Part shown: in pieces, positions 17,450 to 25,747 of the stretch
Numbering within the stretch: the stretch's first letter is position 1
Layout: each line of letters begins with the position of its first letter
Source of the DNA: Nonomuraea guangzhouensis
GTDB taxonomy: Bacteria > Actinomycetota > Actinomycetes > Streptosporangiales > Streptosporangiaceae
Reading direction: 5' to 3'
Assembly: GCF_019396345.1 (NCBI RefSeq)
Contig: NZ_JAHKRM010000020.1
Location: 186,001-250,000 of the forward strand
DNA: 64,000 nt
The notes under the pieces: generated by a model
What the model saw: the letters and a program-made list of their open reading frames with translations, nothing else
Told to the model about the DNA's origin: nothing
The model's database searches: none
Translations under genes and position numbers: made by a program

Positions 17450-19447
17450 ATGGGTGTGAAGGTCAGTGTGATCGTCAGTGTCCACAACCCGGGAAGCCGT
17501 GCGGACGCGTGCATCCGCTCCGTCCTGGAGCAGAGCATGCCCTCGGACCACTATGAAGTGATCTTCGTGGACGACGGATCCATGGACGGGATCGCGGAGC
17601 GACTCGACACGGTCGCCGCCGTCCGCAGGAACGTCCGCGTGCTGCACCTTCCGCACACCGGCTCATCGATGCGGGGACGCAACGTCGGCATGGCCGCCGC
17701 CAAGGGCGACTACGTCTACCTGATGGAGCAGGGCGACCGGCTGGAGCGCGACGCGCTGCTCAGCATGTACGAACGGGCCGTCGAGACCGACGCGGACGTC
17801 CTGGTCGGCCGCCTGGTGCGGGACACGGGGCCGCCGGTGACCGGGTTCGTCCGCAACCGGGGACGCGCCGACCTGCTGCGCGACCGGCTGCTCAGCCTGC
17901 TCACGCCGCACAAGCTCTACCGCCGCGCCTTCCTGGAGGAGCACGAGCTGGGCTTCCCCGTGCCCGGCGGGCAGGTGGCCGAGCAGGCGTTCTCCGTACG
18001 GGCCTATCTGCAGGCCAAGGTCGTCGCCGTACTGGCCGACCAGGTCTGCTGCCACATCGGCGAGCGCGACGAGGCCGAGGAGGACCCGCGCACCACCGTG
18101 GCCGAGCTGCGGACGCTGCTCGCCGCCATCGACGCCTACGTGGGCGACGGCCGCCAGCGCGACCGGATGTACGGCCACTGGTTCCGCTCCACCGTGCTCA
18201 AGCCGCTGCTGACCAGCCGGTTCGCCGCCTCGTCCGTGGACCGGGGCATGCACTTCAGGCTGATCAGGCAGCTCGTGCTCGACAGCTTCCCCGAGCGCCT
18301 CGACCAGTACCTGCCCGTCCAGCTGCGGGTCGTGGCCGCCTTCGTCCGCGCCGGACGCCTGGATCAGCTCGTCGTCCTGGCCAACTCCTCCAAGCGGGCC
18401 GGGCTGCGCGCGGACCTGAGCGAGGTCCGCTGGGACGCGCAGGTGCTGGTGCTCGGGCTCTCCGTGGAGGTCCTGGGCGGCGACGGGGGGCCGGCCAGGT
18501 TCCGTACGAGCGGCGAGCGCCTGCTGTGGCAGGCGCCCCGTTCGGTCGACGCCAAGCTGCTGCCCGACAGCGTCACGGATGTCACCGGCGCCGTCGAGCG
18601 CGCCCGCATGGAGGTGTACGTACGCCACAGCGAGACGGGCGTCATCCACTACCTGCCGGTCGCCTACCGGGTCGAACGGGTCCCGGACGGGCGCCGTCAC
18701 GTCCGGATCCAGATCGTCGGCGAGGCCAGGGTGGATGTGACCGCGGCGGCGCTCGGCGAGCCGCTCGAGGCCGGCCAGTGGGAGGTGCACGTCCGCATGT
18801 TCGGCGGCGCGCACCAGGCCAGGAGCCGGGTCCGCCGCCCGGACGGCCCGCTCAACTGCCTCGGCGTGCTCGCCCAGCAGCCCAGGATGCGCCTGGTGCT
18901 GCCCTGCTGGAGCGACGCGGGCGAGCTCGGTCTTGCCATCGAGCCGCGCTCGTTCTCGGAGTCGATCGCGCTGGTGTCGCCGGGCGTGACCATCAGGCGG
19001 CAGGAGGGGCACCTGTATGTCGTGCTGCCCGTGCCGTACGTGCCGCCGAGCGGCGGCCCCGCGCTGGAGCTCGTGCTGCGCAACACCTCGCGCCGGCCAC
19101 GAGAGGTGTCCGCGCCCGCGCTGGTCGAGCCGGGCGTGCCGGGCAAGATCGCCGGCCAGCTGGTGGCCAAGGTGCCGGTCAAGCGGATGCTGCCGGGCAG
19201 GGACAGCCTCGGCCCCGGCGCCTGGCTCTCCTCGCTGCGTACCGCCGACGACGAGACCGGCCTGCGGTTCGGGCTGGAGGTACGCAGGGGCAGGATCGAG
19301 ATTCGGCCGTCGGCGGCCATGGATCCCGAGCGGCGCTCGCCGATGGGCGGCGACACGCTGCTGCACCGGCTCGGCCGCCGCCTGCCCGGCGCGCGGCACA
19401 TGGTGCGTCTGGCGCGCGCGGGCAAGCATCGCTACCTCAGGGACTGA
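17450..19447 (+). CDS. Family 2 glycosyltransferase with a long C-terminal extension
   Basis: A 665-residue protein. Residues 1 to about 230 are a GT-A family 2 domain: VSVIVSVHNPG, nucleotide-binding Asp41-Asp42 (FVDDGS) and the SSMRGRNVGMAAAKGDYVYL segment. The usual DxD/ADD metal motif is replaced by EQGDRL. The remaining 430 residues are not catalytic in appearance and include beta-rich stretches, perhaps for substrate or partner binding. No signal peptide or membrane helix is seen. The acceptor is unknown; wall glycopolymer synthesis is a guess. It overlaps the convergent hydrolase gene by 11 bp. Confidence 0.85.
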   Translation: MGVKVSVIVSVHNPGSRADACIRSVLEQSMPSDHYEVIFVDDGSMDGIAERLDTVAAVRRNVRVLHLPHTGSSMRGRNVGMAAAKGDYVYLMEQGDRLERDALLSMYERAVETDADVLVGRLVRDTGPPVTGFVRNRGRADLLRDRLLSLLTPHKLYRRAFLEEHELGFPVPGGQVAEQAFSVRAYLQAKVVAVLADQVCCHIGERDEAEEDPRTTVAELRTLLAAIDAYVGDGRQRDRMYGHWFRSTVLKPLLTSRFAASSVDRGMHFRLIRQLVLDSFPERLDQYLPVQLRVVAAFVRAGRLDQLVVLANSSKRAGLRADLSEVRWDAQVLVLGLSVEVLGGDGGPARFRTSGERLLWQAPRSVDAKLLPDSVTDVTGAVERARMEVYVRHSETGVIHYLPVAYRVERVPDGRRHVRIQIVGEARVDVTAAALGEPLEAGQWEVHVRMFGGAHQARSRVRRPDGPLNCLGVLAQQPRMRLVLPCWSDAGELGLAIEPRSFSESIALVSPGVTIRRQEGHLYVVLPVPYVPPSGGPALELVLRNTSRRPREVSAPALVEPGVPGKIAGQLVAKVPVKRMLPGRDSLGPGAWLSSLRTADDETGLRFGLEVRRGRIEIRPSAAMDPERRSPMGGDTLLHRLGRRLPGARHMVRLARAGKHRYLRD

Positions 19448-20567
19448 CCCAGTCCTCCAGCTCGGTGAAGGAGTCCCTGAAGACCGGCAGGAGCGGCTTC
19501 AGCTTGCCGGGGTAGACGTCCACCAGGCCGTCGAGGTGGTTGCCGCCCTCGACCCGGTGGTAGCGGAACGGCCGGTGCGGGCCGACCATCCTGGCGTAGA
19601 CATCGGAGTCGCGGGAGATCGGCAGCAGGGAGTCGAGCGTGCCGTGGATGGTGATGAGCGGCTTGGTGATCCGGCCGGTCAGTGCGATCTTGGCGACGGC
19701 CGCGTACGGCTTGCGCGCGTCGTAGTCGTAGTCCGCCGGGGCGCCTTCGTACGACGGGTCGAGCTCCTTCTGGTAGAGCTGCTGGGTGAGCTCCCAGTAG
19801 TACTGACGGTGGAAGGGCCACAGGAACTCCGAGCCCGGGGCGAAGCCCGCCTGCTCCGGAGACCCCTTCAGCGCCTGGGGCAGGAAGTTGAGCAGGTTGT
19901 CGCCCTTGACCCGCCAGAGCGTGCCCTCCCAGTCGACGCCGCCGTCGTAGAGCCAGCCTCGGTTCTCCAACTGCCAGCGGACGAGGTAGCCGCCGTTGGA
20001 GATGCCGGCCATGAACGTGCGCCGGGCCGGCCGGCCGTACCGCTGCCTGACCACGGCCTTGGCGGCGACCGTGAGCTGGGTGACGCGCTCGTTCCACTCG
20101 GCGATCGCGTCTCCGGGCCGGCGGCCGTCGGTGTGGAACTGGAGGCCGGTGTTGCCCTTGTCCGTGGCGGCGAACGCGTAGCCCTTCGACAGCACCCAGT
20201 CGGAGATCGTGAAGTCGTTGGCGTACTGCTCTCGGTTGCCCGGGGTGCCGGTGACGACCAGGCCGCCGTTCCAGTTCTCGGGGAGCCTGATGACAAACTG
20301 CGCGTCGTGGTTCCAGCCGTGGTTGGTGTTGGTGGCCGAGGTGTCGGGGAAGTAGCCGTCGATCTGGACGCCGGGGACGCCGGTGGGGTTGACGGTGGCC
20401 GCCGAGTGCAGCCCGGCCCAGTCGGCCGGGTCGGTGTGACCCGTCCCGACGGTGCCCGCGGTGGTCAGGTCGTCCAGGCGGGCGCTGACCGCGTACTCGG
20501 CGCCGGGCACCGTCGGGCCCTGGCCGGGCGTCAGCAGGCTCGCCACCAGGGTTAACGCGACGATCAT
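19437..20567 (-). CDS. Secreted alpha/beta hydrolase (tannase/hydroxybutyrate-oligomer-hydrolase-like)
   Basis: A 376-residue exported hydrolase: an N-terminal hydrophobic signal (residues 1-15), then an alpha/beta fold with the nucleophile in GISNGGYL and the acid/His in LDSLLPISRD and GGNHLDG. The GxSxGG elbow and the long insert resemble tannase/feruloyl-esterase and PHB-oligomer hydrolases. Start ATG 20567 shares one base with the stop of the upstream hydrolase (TGATG), so translation is coupled. It is the last gene of the 3-hydroxybutyrate-type operon, which suggests it releases monomers outside the cell. Confidence 0.8.
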   Translation of the reverse strand: MIVALTLVASLLTPGQGPTVPGAEYAVSARLDDLTTAGTVGTGHTDPADWAGLHSAATVNPTGVPGVQIDGYFPDTSATNTNHGWNHDAQFVIRLPENWNGGLVVTGTPGNREQYANDFTISDWVLSKGYAFAATDKGNTGLQFHTDGRRPGDAIAEWNERVTQLTVAAKAVVRQRYGRPARRTFMAGISNGGYLVRWQLENRGWLYDGGVDWEGTLWRVKGDNLLNFLPQALKGSPEQAGFAPGSEFLWPFHRQYYWELTQQLYQKELDPSYEGAPADYDYDARKPYAAVAKIALTGRITKPLITIHGTLDSLLPISRDSDVYARMVGPHRPFRYHRVEGGNHLDGLVDVYPGKLKPLLPVFRDSFTELEDWVSP

Positions 20568-21565
20568 CAGGACTCCGCGAGATGGTCGGCCAGCAGGCGC
20601 TGGAAGTCGGCGGGTCGCTCCAGGTGCGGGCTGTGGCCGCACTCGTCGAGCACGGCCTCCCGATAGCGGCCGTAGCGGTCGAGCACGGCCCTGGTCTGGG
20701 TCACCATGGGCTGCGCGGTGGTGCCGGGCGAGCCGGGCACCACGCCCAGCGCGCCGAGGTGGGCCAGGTCGAACAGCGAAGTGTCGGAGACGATCACGTC
20801 GTCGGCGCCCCTGATCCACAGGATGGGCGGCTTGGGGTCGATCTCGTGCAGATCGTCGATGCGGAAGTGGGTGGGGGCCAGGGCGTTGAGCACGCCGTGC
20901 TTGCCCGGCGCCACGCCCGGCCACGTCGCCGACCCGATGGGGTCGCCCGGGTAATGGGCGTCGCCGACCCGGGTGGTGAGCATGGAGCGGAGGTAGAAGT
21001 CCTCGTCGGGCACCGGGTTCTTCACGTACGTGGCCCGGAACACCGAGCGAGGCGACGTCGGGGATTCGTCCGATATGTCGCCCGCCTTCAGGCGGGACAC
21101 GAAGTCCGGATTGGCGCCCCCGGCCCCCGCTCCCGTGCCGTCCGGGTGGGTGAGTCTGCCGTCCGCGCCCTCCGTGCCGCCGAAGCCGTACGGGGAGACG
21201 GGGTTCACCAGCGTGACGCTCCCGACCATCGCAGGACGGTCACGCAGCAGCTGCAGGACGATGCCGCCGCCCATGCTCCAGCCGACCAGATGGACCCGCT
21301 CCAGGCGCAGCCGGTCGATCAGCTCGATCAGGTCGTCGGACCAGTCGCGCAGGCCCCGCGTGGCGTCCACGGGCTCGGCGTCGCTCTCGCCGAACCCGCG
21401 CAGGTCCACCGCGAGCGGCCGGTACGCCCCGGGCAGGGCGGCCATGGTGTCCCGCCAGAACGCGCTCGACGAGACGTTGCCGTGGACGAACAGCACGGGC
21501 TCACCGGTCTCCCTGCCCGCCACGGTCAGGACGTGCTGGGTGAGCCTCGGCGTGGTGACCTTCAT
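20567..21565 (-). CDS. Alpha/beta hydrolase
   Basis: A 332-residue cytosolic hydrolase. Oxyanion region HGNVSSSAFW, nucleophile in GWSMGGG, Asp in IRGADDVIVSD and His in DECGHSPHLE give a complete catalytic triad. ATG 21565 overlaps the transporter stop by four bases (ATGA). Being between an importer and a secreted esterase, it probably cleaves an imported ester or oligomer; the exact substrate is unknown. Confidence 0.88.
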   Translation of the reverse strand: MKVTTPRLTQHVLTVAGRETGEPVLFVHGNVSSSAFWRDTMAALPGAYRPLAVDLRGFGESDAEPVDATRGLRDWSDDLIELIDRLRLERVHLVGWSMGGGIVLQLLRDRPAMVGSVTLVNPVSPYGFGGTEGADGRLTHPDGTGAGAGGANPDFVSRLKAGDISDESPTSPRSVFRATYVKNPVPDEDFYLRSMLTTRVGDAHYPGDPIGSATWPGVAPGKHGVLNALAPTHFRIDDLHEIDPKPPILWIRGADDVIVSDTSLFDLAHLGALGVVPGSPGTTAQPMVTQTRAVLDRYGRYREAVLDECGHSPHLERPADFQRLLADHLAES

Positions 21566-22833
21566 ACGCGCACCTTCTCGGCCAGGTCGCGGCCCTGGGT
21601 CTCCCTGGCGGCGAAGACCGCGACCAGGGTGAGGACGGCCGCCAGGCCGAGGTAGATGGAGATCGGCAGGCCGCTGCCGTAGCTCTTCAGCAGCGCGACC
21701 GCGATGATCGGGGCCAGCGCCCCGGCCACGATCGCCGACAGCTGGGCGCCGATCGACACCCCGGTGTACCGCATTCTGGTGCCGAACAGCTCGGCGAAGA
21801 AGGCCGCCTGCGGGCCGTACATCATGCCGTGGAAGAGCAGGCCCACGGTGATGGCGAGCGTGATGGCCAGGAAGTTGCCGGTGTTGATCAGCGGGAAGAA
21901 CGCGAAGATCCACAGCCCGATGCCGGCGGCCCCGGCCAGGTACATCGGGCGGCGCCCGATCCGGTCCGACAGCGCGCCCCACATCGGGATCGTGACGAAG
22001 TGGATGGCCGAGGCGATCAGCACGGCGTTGAGCACGGTGGAGTTCTCGATCTTGTTGGCCTTCGCGTAGGTGATGACGAAGACCGTGAGGAGGTAGAAGG
22101 AGATGTTCTCCGCCAGCCGGGCGCCGATCGCGGTGAGGACGTCACGCCAGTGGTGGCGCAGCACGCCGATGATCGGCGCCGTCTCCTCCGGCTCGGCCTG
22201 CTGGAAGACCGGTGACTCGGTGATCGACAGCCGGATCCACAGGCCGATCAGCACCAGCACACCCGACAGCAGGAACGGCACCCGCCAGCCCCACGCCAGG
22301 AACGCCTCGTCCGACTGCCAGGCGGCCAGGATCGCCAGCACGCCGGTGGCCAGCAGGTTGCCGCCCGGCGCGCCCGCCTGCGGCCAGGAGGCCCAGAAGC
22401 CGCGCCGCGCCGCGTCGCCGTGCTCGGAGACGATCAGCACCGCGCCGCCCCACTCGCCGCCCAGCGCGAAGCCCTGCACCAGCCGGAGCAGGGTCAGCAG
22501 CAGCGGCGCGGCGGCGCCCACGCCCGCGTACGTCGGCAGGCAGCCGATCAGGAACGTGGCGGCGCCCATCAGCAGCAGGCTGACCACCAGCAGCCGCTTA
22601 CGGCCGAGCCGGTCGCCGAAGTGGCCGAAGATCAGGCCGCCGAGCGGGCGGGCGACGAACCCGACGGCGTAGGTGAGGAACGCCAGGAGCGTCCCGGTCA
22701 GGGGGTCGGCGTTGGGGAAGAAGAGCTTGTTGAAGACGAGAGCGGCTGCCGAGCCGTACAGGAAGAAGTCGTACCACTCGATGGTGGTGCCGATCAGGCT
22801 CGCGGCGACGATCTTCTTGATGGAAGTGGCCAT
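21562..22833 (-). CDS. MHS-family metabolite:proton symporter (MFS)
   Basis: A 423-residue, 12-helix importer of the metabolite:H+ symporter family. The N terminus ASLIGTTIEWYDFFLYGSAA, the loop FGHFGDRLGRKR and RLVQGFALGGEWGG are diagnostic. Members carry organic acids, shikimate or osmolytes. The operon with a 3-hydroxybutyrate dehydrogenase suggests a short hydroxyacid. It starts 30 nt after the PucR-type gene and overlaps the downstream hydrolase. Confidence 0.92.
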   Translation of the reverse strand: MATSIKKIVAASLIGTTIEWYDFFLYGSAAALVFNKLFFPNADPLTGTLLAFLTYAVGFVARPLGGLIFGHFGDRLGRKRLLVVSLLLMGAATFLIGCLPTYAGVGAAAPLLLTLLRLVQGFALGGEWGGAVLIVSEHGDAARRGFWASWPQAGAPGGNLLATGVLAILAAWQSDEAFLAWGWRVPFLLSGVLVLIGLWIRLSITESPVFQQAEPEETAPIIGVLRHHWRDVLTAIGARLAENISFYLLTVFVITYAKANKIENSTVLNAVLIASAIHFVTIPMWGALSDRIGRRPMYLAGAAGIGLWIFAFFPLINTGNFLAITLAITVGLLFHGMMYGPQAAFFAELFGTRMRYTGVSIGAQLSAIVAGALAPIIAVALLKSYGSGLPISIYLGLAAVLTLVAVFAARETQGRDLAEKVRV

Positions 22834-22863
22834 GCCGTCACGCTAGGGAGTGACCGGCGTCAC

Positions 22864-24723
22864 TCATATGGCGTCTGGGCCCACAGTCTGTGGTGGGGAT
22901 GTGTGGCCGAGCCGGTGCAGGCGGAGCGCGAGCTGGATCTCCAGCGCCCGCTCCGGCTCCAGCCAGCCGTCGCCCAGGAGCTTGCCGATGCGGTCGAGCC
23001 GCTGGGTGACGGTGTTGACGTGGATGTGCATGGCGTCGGCCGTACGGGAGGGGGAGCCGCCCGAGCCGAAGTAGGCGGCCAGCGTGTCGGCCAGCACGGT
23101 GCCCCTGCGGGCGTCGTACTCCACCACCGGCCCGAGCACCGAGCCGACGTAGCCGGGCACGTCGCGGACGTCGCCGATCAGCAGGCCGACGAAGCCGAGC
23201 TCGCTCGCGCTCGCGCCGTCACCCGTGCGGCCCAGCGCGATGAGCGCCGCCGCGCAGCGCCGCGCCTCCTGGTAGGCCGCGGCGACGTCGCTCTTGCGCG
23301 ACGCTCCGGCCGTGGCGGGGGTGTGCAGGGACGCGCTCAGCTCGGCCGCGACGCGCTGCGCGACGGCGCCCGCGTCGCCGCCGGGCAGCAGCAGGACGAC
23401 CTCTCCGGCCCGCCCGGCCGCCAGCCCATGGCGTAGGGCCGCCTGCGACGACGCCCAGAACGCGGCCCGCTCGCGCTGCCCCTCGTGCCGGACCACCACC
23501 ATGACGTGCGGCGCGGTCAGGTCCACGCCCAGCCGGCGCGCCCGGTCGGCCAACCCCGGCGAGCCGGGTCTGGAGATCAGGTCATCGAGCAGTTCGCCCC
23601 GCACCCGCCCCTCCGCCTCGGCGACGCTCCTGCGGAACAGCAGCAGCAGCGCGCAGACCAGCGCCGCCCGCTCCAGGATGCGCTCGTCGGCGTCGTCGCT
23701 GCGCAGGATCAGCGTGCACAGCGGCTCGCCGCCGACGTCCACCGACGCGATCAGCAGATCCGCCCGGCGTACGGTACGGCCCAGCGCCCTGGACGCCTGC
23801 GCGGCCTCGAACACGCCCGGATCCAGCTCGCCGACGTCTCCGGTGATCGGCCGGCCCAGGTCGTCGAGTACGGCCAGCGAGCCGCCGAGCACGTCGGTCA
23901 CCACGGCGGCCACGTCCTCGATGCCGCCGCCCCGCAGCACCAGCGAGGTCATCCGGTCGTGGGCCAGCGCGGCGCGTTCGACGGCCTGGCCGTGCTGCCT
24001 GACCGTGCGGTGCGCGGCGGACAGCTCTTCGAGGGCGTTTCTGGTCTCCTGCAGCAGCCTGGCGTTGTCGATCGCGACGGCCGCGTGCGCCGCCAGGCTG
24101 GCCAGCAGCGACACCTCCTCCTGCAGGAACGGCCTGGCGCTGCGGTTGGCCGCGAACAACACGCCGATCACCCGCTGCCCCAGCCGCAGCGGCACGCCGA
24201 GGATCGCCACCAGCCCTTCCTCGGTGACGGCTTCGTCGATGTGGTTCTTGTGGTGGAAGCGGGCGTCGGCGAAGTAGTCGGCGGTCGCGTACGGCGTGGC
24301 GCTCTGCGCGACCAGCCCGCCCAGCCCCGCCCCCATGGCCAGCCGGAGCGCCCGGAACTTGGCCGAGATCGAGCCGTCCGTCACCTGCATGTACGTGTCG
24401 CCGCGGGCGGGGTCGTGCAGCGTGAGGTAGGCGGTGTCGGTCGCGAGCAGCTGCCTGGCGCGGTGCACGATCGCCTCCAGCACCGCGTCGAGGTCGCGCA
24501 GCGCGGCCAGGTCGTTGGCGGTGTCGTAGAGCGCCGACAGCTCGGCCTCGCGCCTGGCCCGGCGTTTCAGCAGCGCGCGCACCTTGAGCGCGTCGACCTT
24601 GGCCAGCTCCAGCTCCTCGACCGTCGCCGCGTCGGCGCCTGCGGCCCTGGCCTGGATGATCGGCCCCTCGAACTCGACCGCCGACGCCTCCCTGGCCAAC
24701 AGCTCCAGAAAACGCCTGCTCAT
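22864..24723 (-). CDS. GAF-containing PucR/CdaR-family transcriptional regulator
   Basis: A 619-residue regulator. A GAF domain (about residues 60-215) is followed by a short coiled segment, a second sensory region, and the C-terminal PucR helix-turn-helix (about 555-612; AYFGSGGSPSRTADAMHIHVNTVTQRL). Such proteins activate catabolic operons in response to the substrate. ATG 24723 has AGGTGG upstream and lies 11 nt after the dehydrogenase stop. Its position inside the operon points to self-contained control of the ester/hydroxybutyrate genes. Confidence 0.9.
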   Translation of the reverse strand: MSRRFLELLAREASAVEFEGPIIQARAAGADAATVEELELAKVDALKVRALLKRRARREAELSALYDTANDLAALRDLDAVLEAIVHRARQLLATDTAYLTLHDPARGDTYMQVTDGSISAKFRALRLAMGAGLGGLVAQSATPYATADYFADARFHHKNHIDEAVTEEGLVAILGVPLRLGQRVIGVLFAANRSARPFLQEEVSLLASLAAHAAVAIDNARLLQETRNALEELSAAHRTVRQHGQAVERAALAHDRMTSLVLRGGGIEDVAAVVTDVLGGSLAVLDDLGRPITGDVGELDPGVFEAAQASRALGRTVRRADLLIASVDVGGEPLCTLILRSDDADERILERAALVCALLLLFRRSVAEAEGRVRGELLDDLISRPGSPGLADRARRLGVDLTAPHVMVVVRHEGQRERAAFWASSQAALRHGLAAGRAGEVVLLLPGGDAGAVAQRVAAELSASLHTPATAGASRKSDVAAAYQEARRCAAALIALGRTGDGASASELGFVGLLIGDVRDVPGYVGSVLGPVVEYDARRGTVLADTLAAYFGSGGSPSRTADAMHIHVNTVTQRLDRIGKLLGDGWLEPERALEIQLALRLHRLGHTSPPQTVGPDAI

Positions 24724-24734
24724 CTTCGCACCAC

Positions 24735-25487
24735 CTAGCGCGCCGTCCAGCCGCCGTCGACGGGGAGGGACACGCCGGTGATGAACGATCCGGCCGGGCC
24801 GCAGAGATAGGCGACCAGCTCGGCCACCTCCTCGGGCTCGATCAGCCGCTTGATCGCCGCGGGCTGGAGCATGATGTCCTCGACGACCTCGCCAGGGTCG
24901 ATGCCGTGCGCCTTCGCCTGGTCGGCGATCTGGCTCTCGACCAGCCCGGTCCGTACGTACCCCGGGCACACACACGTGGAGGTCACCCCGTGGGCCGCCC
25001 CTTCGAGCGCGACGACCTTGGAGAACCCCTCCAGCCCATGCTTGGCCGCCGTGTACGCCGACTTGTACGGCGAAGCCCGCAGCCCGTGCACCGACGAGAT
25101 GTTGACGAACCGCCCCCAGCCCCGCTCGTACATCCCCGGCAGCACCCGCCGCGCGATCAGGAACGGCGCCTCGACCATGACCCGCAGCATCGCGCCGAAC
25201 ACCGCGGGCGGGAACTCCTCGATCGGCGCCACATGCTGGAACCCCGCGTTGTTGACCACGATGTCGACCGGCTCCTCCGGCAGGGCGCGGACGAACTCCG
25301 GGTCGCTCAGGTCCGCCACCACCGGCACCCCGCCGAGCTCGGCGGCCACCTTCTCCGCCGACTCCGCGCTCCGGTCGACGACCAGCACCTTCGCCCCGCC
25401 GGCTGCCAGCCGTCTCGCGCAGGCGGCCCCGATCCCGGCCCCGCCCCCCGTGACCAGCGCCGTCCGCCCAGTCAGCTCCTTCGCCAT
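24735..25487 (-). CDS. 3-hydroxybutyrate dehydrogenase (SDR)
   Basis: Oxidises (R)-3-hydroxybutyrate to acetoacetate with NAD+. A 250-residue short-chain dehydrogenase: TGGGAGIG (13-20), NNAG followed by FQHVAPIEEFP, which is a close 3-HBDH signature, and catalytic Ser132, Tyr145 and Lys149. The C-terminal end GVSLPVDGGWTAR is normal. ATG 25487 carries GGAG upstream, and a TAGGGT box 7 nt before the ATG also allows a leaderless start. First gene of a five-gene operon. Confidence 0.9.
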   Translation of the reverse strand: MAKELTGRTALVTGGGAGIGAACARRLAAGGAKVLVVDRSAESAEKVAAELGGVPVVADLSDPEFVRALPEEPVDIVVNNAGFQHVAPIEEFPPAVFGAMLRVMVEAPFLIARRVLPGMYERGWGRFVNISSVHGLRASPYKSAYTAAKHGLEGFSKVVALEGAAHGVTSTCVCPGYVRTGLVESQIADQAKAHGIDPGEVVEDIMLQPAAIKRLIEPEEVAELVAYLCGPAGSFITGVSLPVDGGWTAR

Positions 25488-25609
25488 GTCTCCGACCCTA
25501 AGCGCTCGCGGGGCGAGGGTGGCATGGGTGTCCACTACATAGATCGATGTCGCCGTATGTGGTGTGTCTGGAAGGCTGCAGCGCCCGCGTCCCTGATACG
25601 GTTTCCCCT

Positions 25610-25648
25610 ATGCACGCGTATTCGTACTCCTGGTGGCCCGCCTTCTAG
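25610..25648 (+). CDS. trpL: Trp leader peptide (attenuator peptide)
   Basis: Twelve codons, MHAYSYSWWPAF then TAG, with two adjacent Trp codons at 25631-25636. It lies 100 nt upstream of trpD and is followed by mutually exclusive hairpins, the classical layout of a transcription attenuator. There is no ribosome site; an extended -10 (TGATACGGT, 25594-25602) ends 7 nt before the ATG, so the message is probably leaderless. Too short for ordinary gene finders. Confidence 0.85.
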   Translation: MHAYSYSWWPAF

Positions 25649-25697
25649 GCGGTCCTCCTAGCGCATACGCACCCCGGCCGCCTCGACGAGGCGGCCG
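25638..25697 (+). promoter_or_regulatory. Trp attenuator hairpins
   Basis: Three competing structures are visible. Pause stem: CCGCC (25638-25642) with GGCGG (25648-25652). Antiterminator: AGGCGG (25647-25652) with CCGCCT (25678-25683). Terminator: perfect 10-bp CGGCCGCCTC (25675-25684), loop GAC, GAGGCGGCCG (25688-25697). A ribosome stalled on the Trp codons would mask 25638-25642 and free the antiterminator. The T-run is weak (TCGTC). Confidence 0.75.
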
Positions 25698-25747
25698 TCG
25701 TCATGTCCGGACCCCCTTGTCGAGCACCCCAGACGAAAGGGCGTCCC

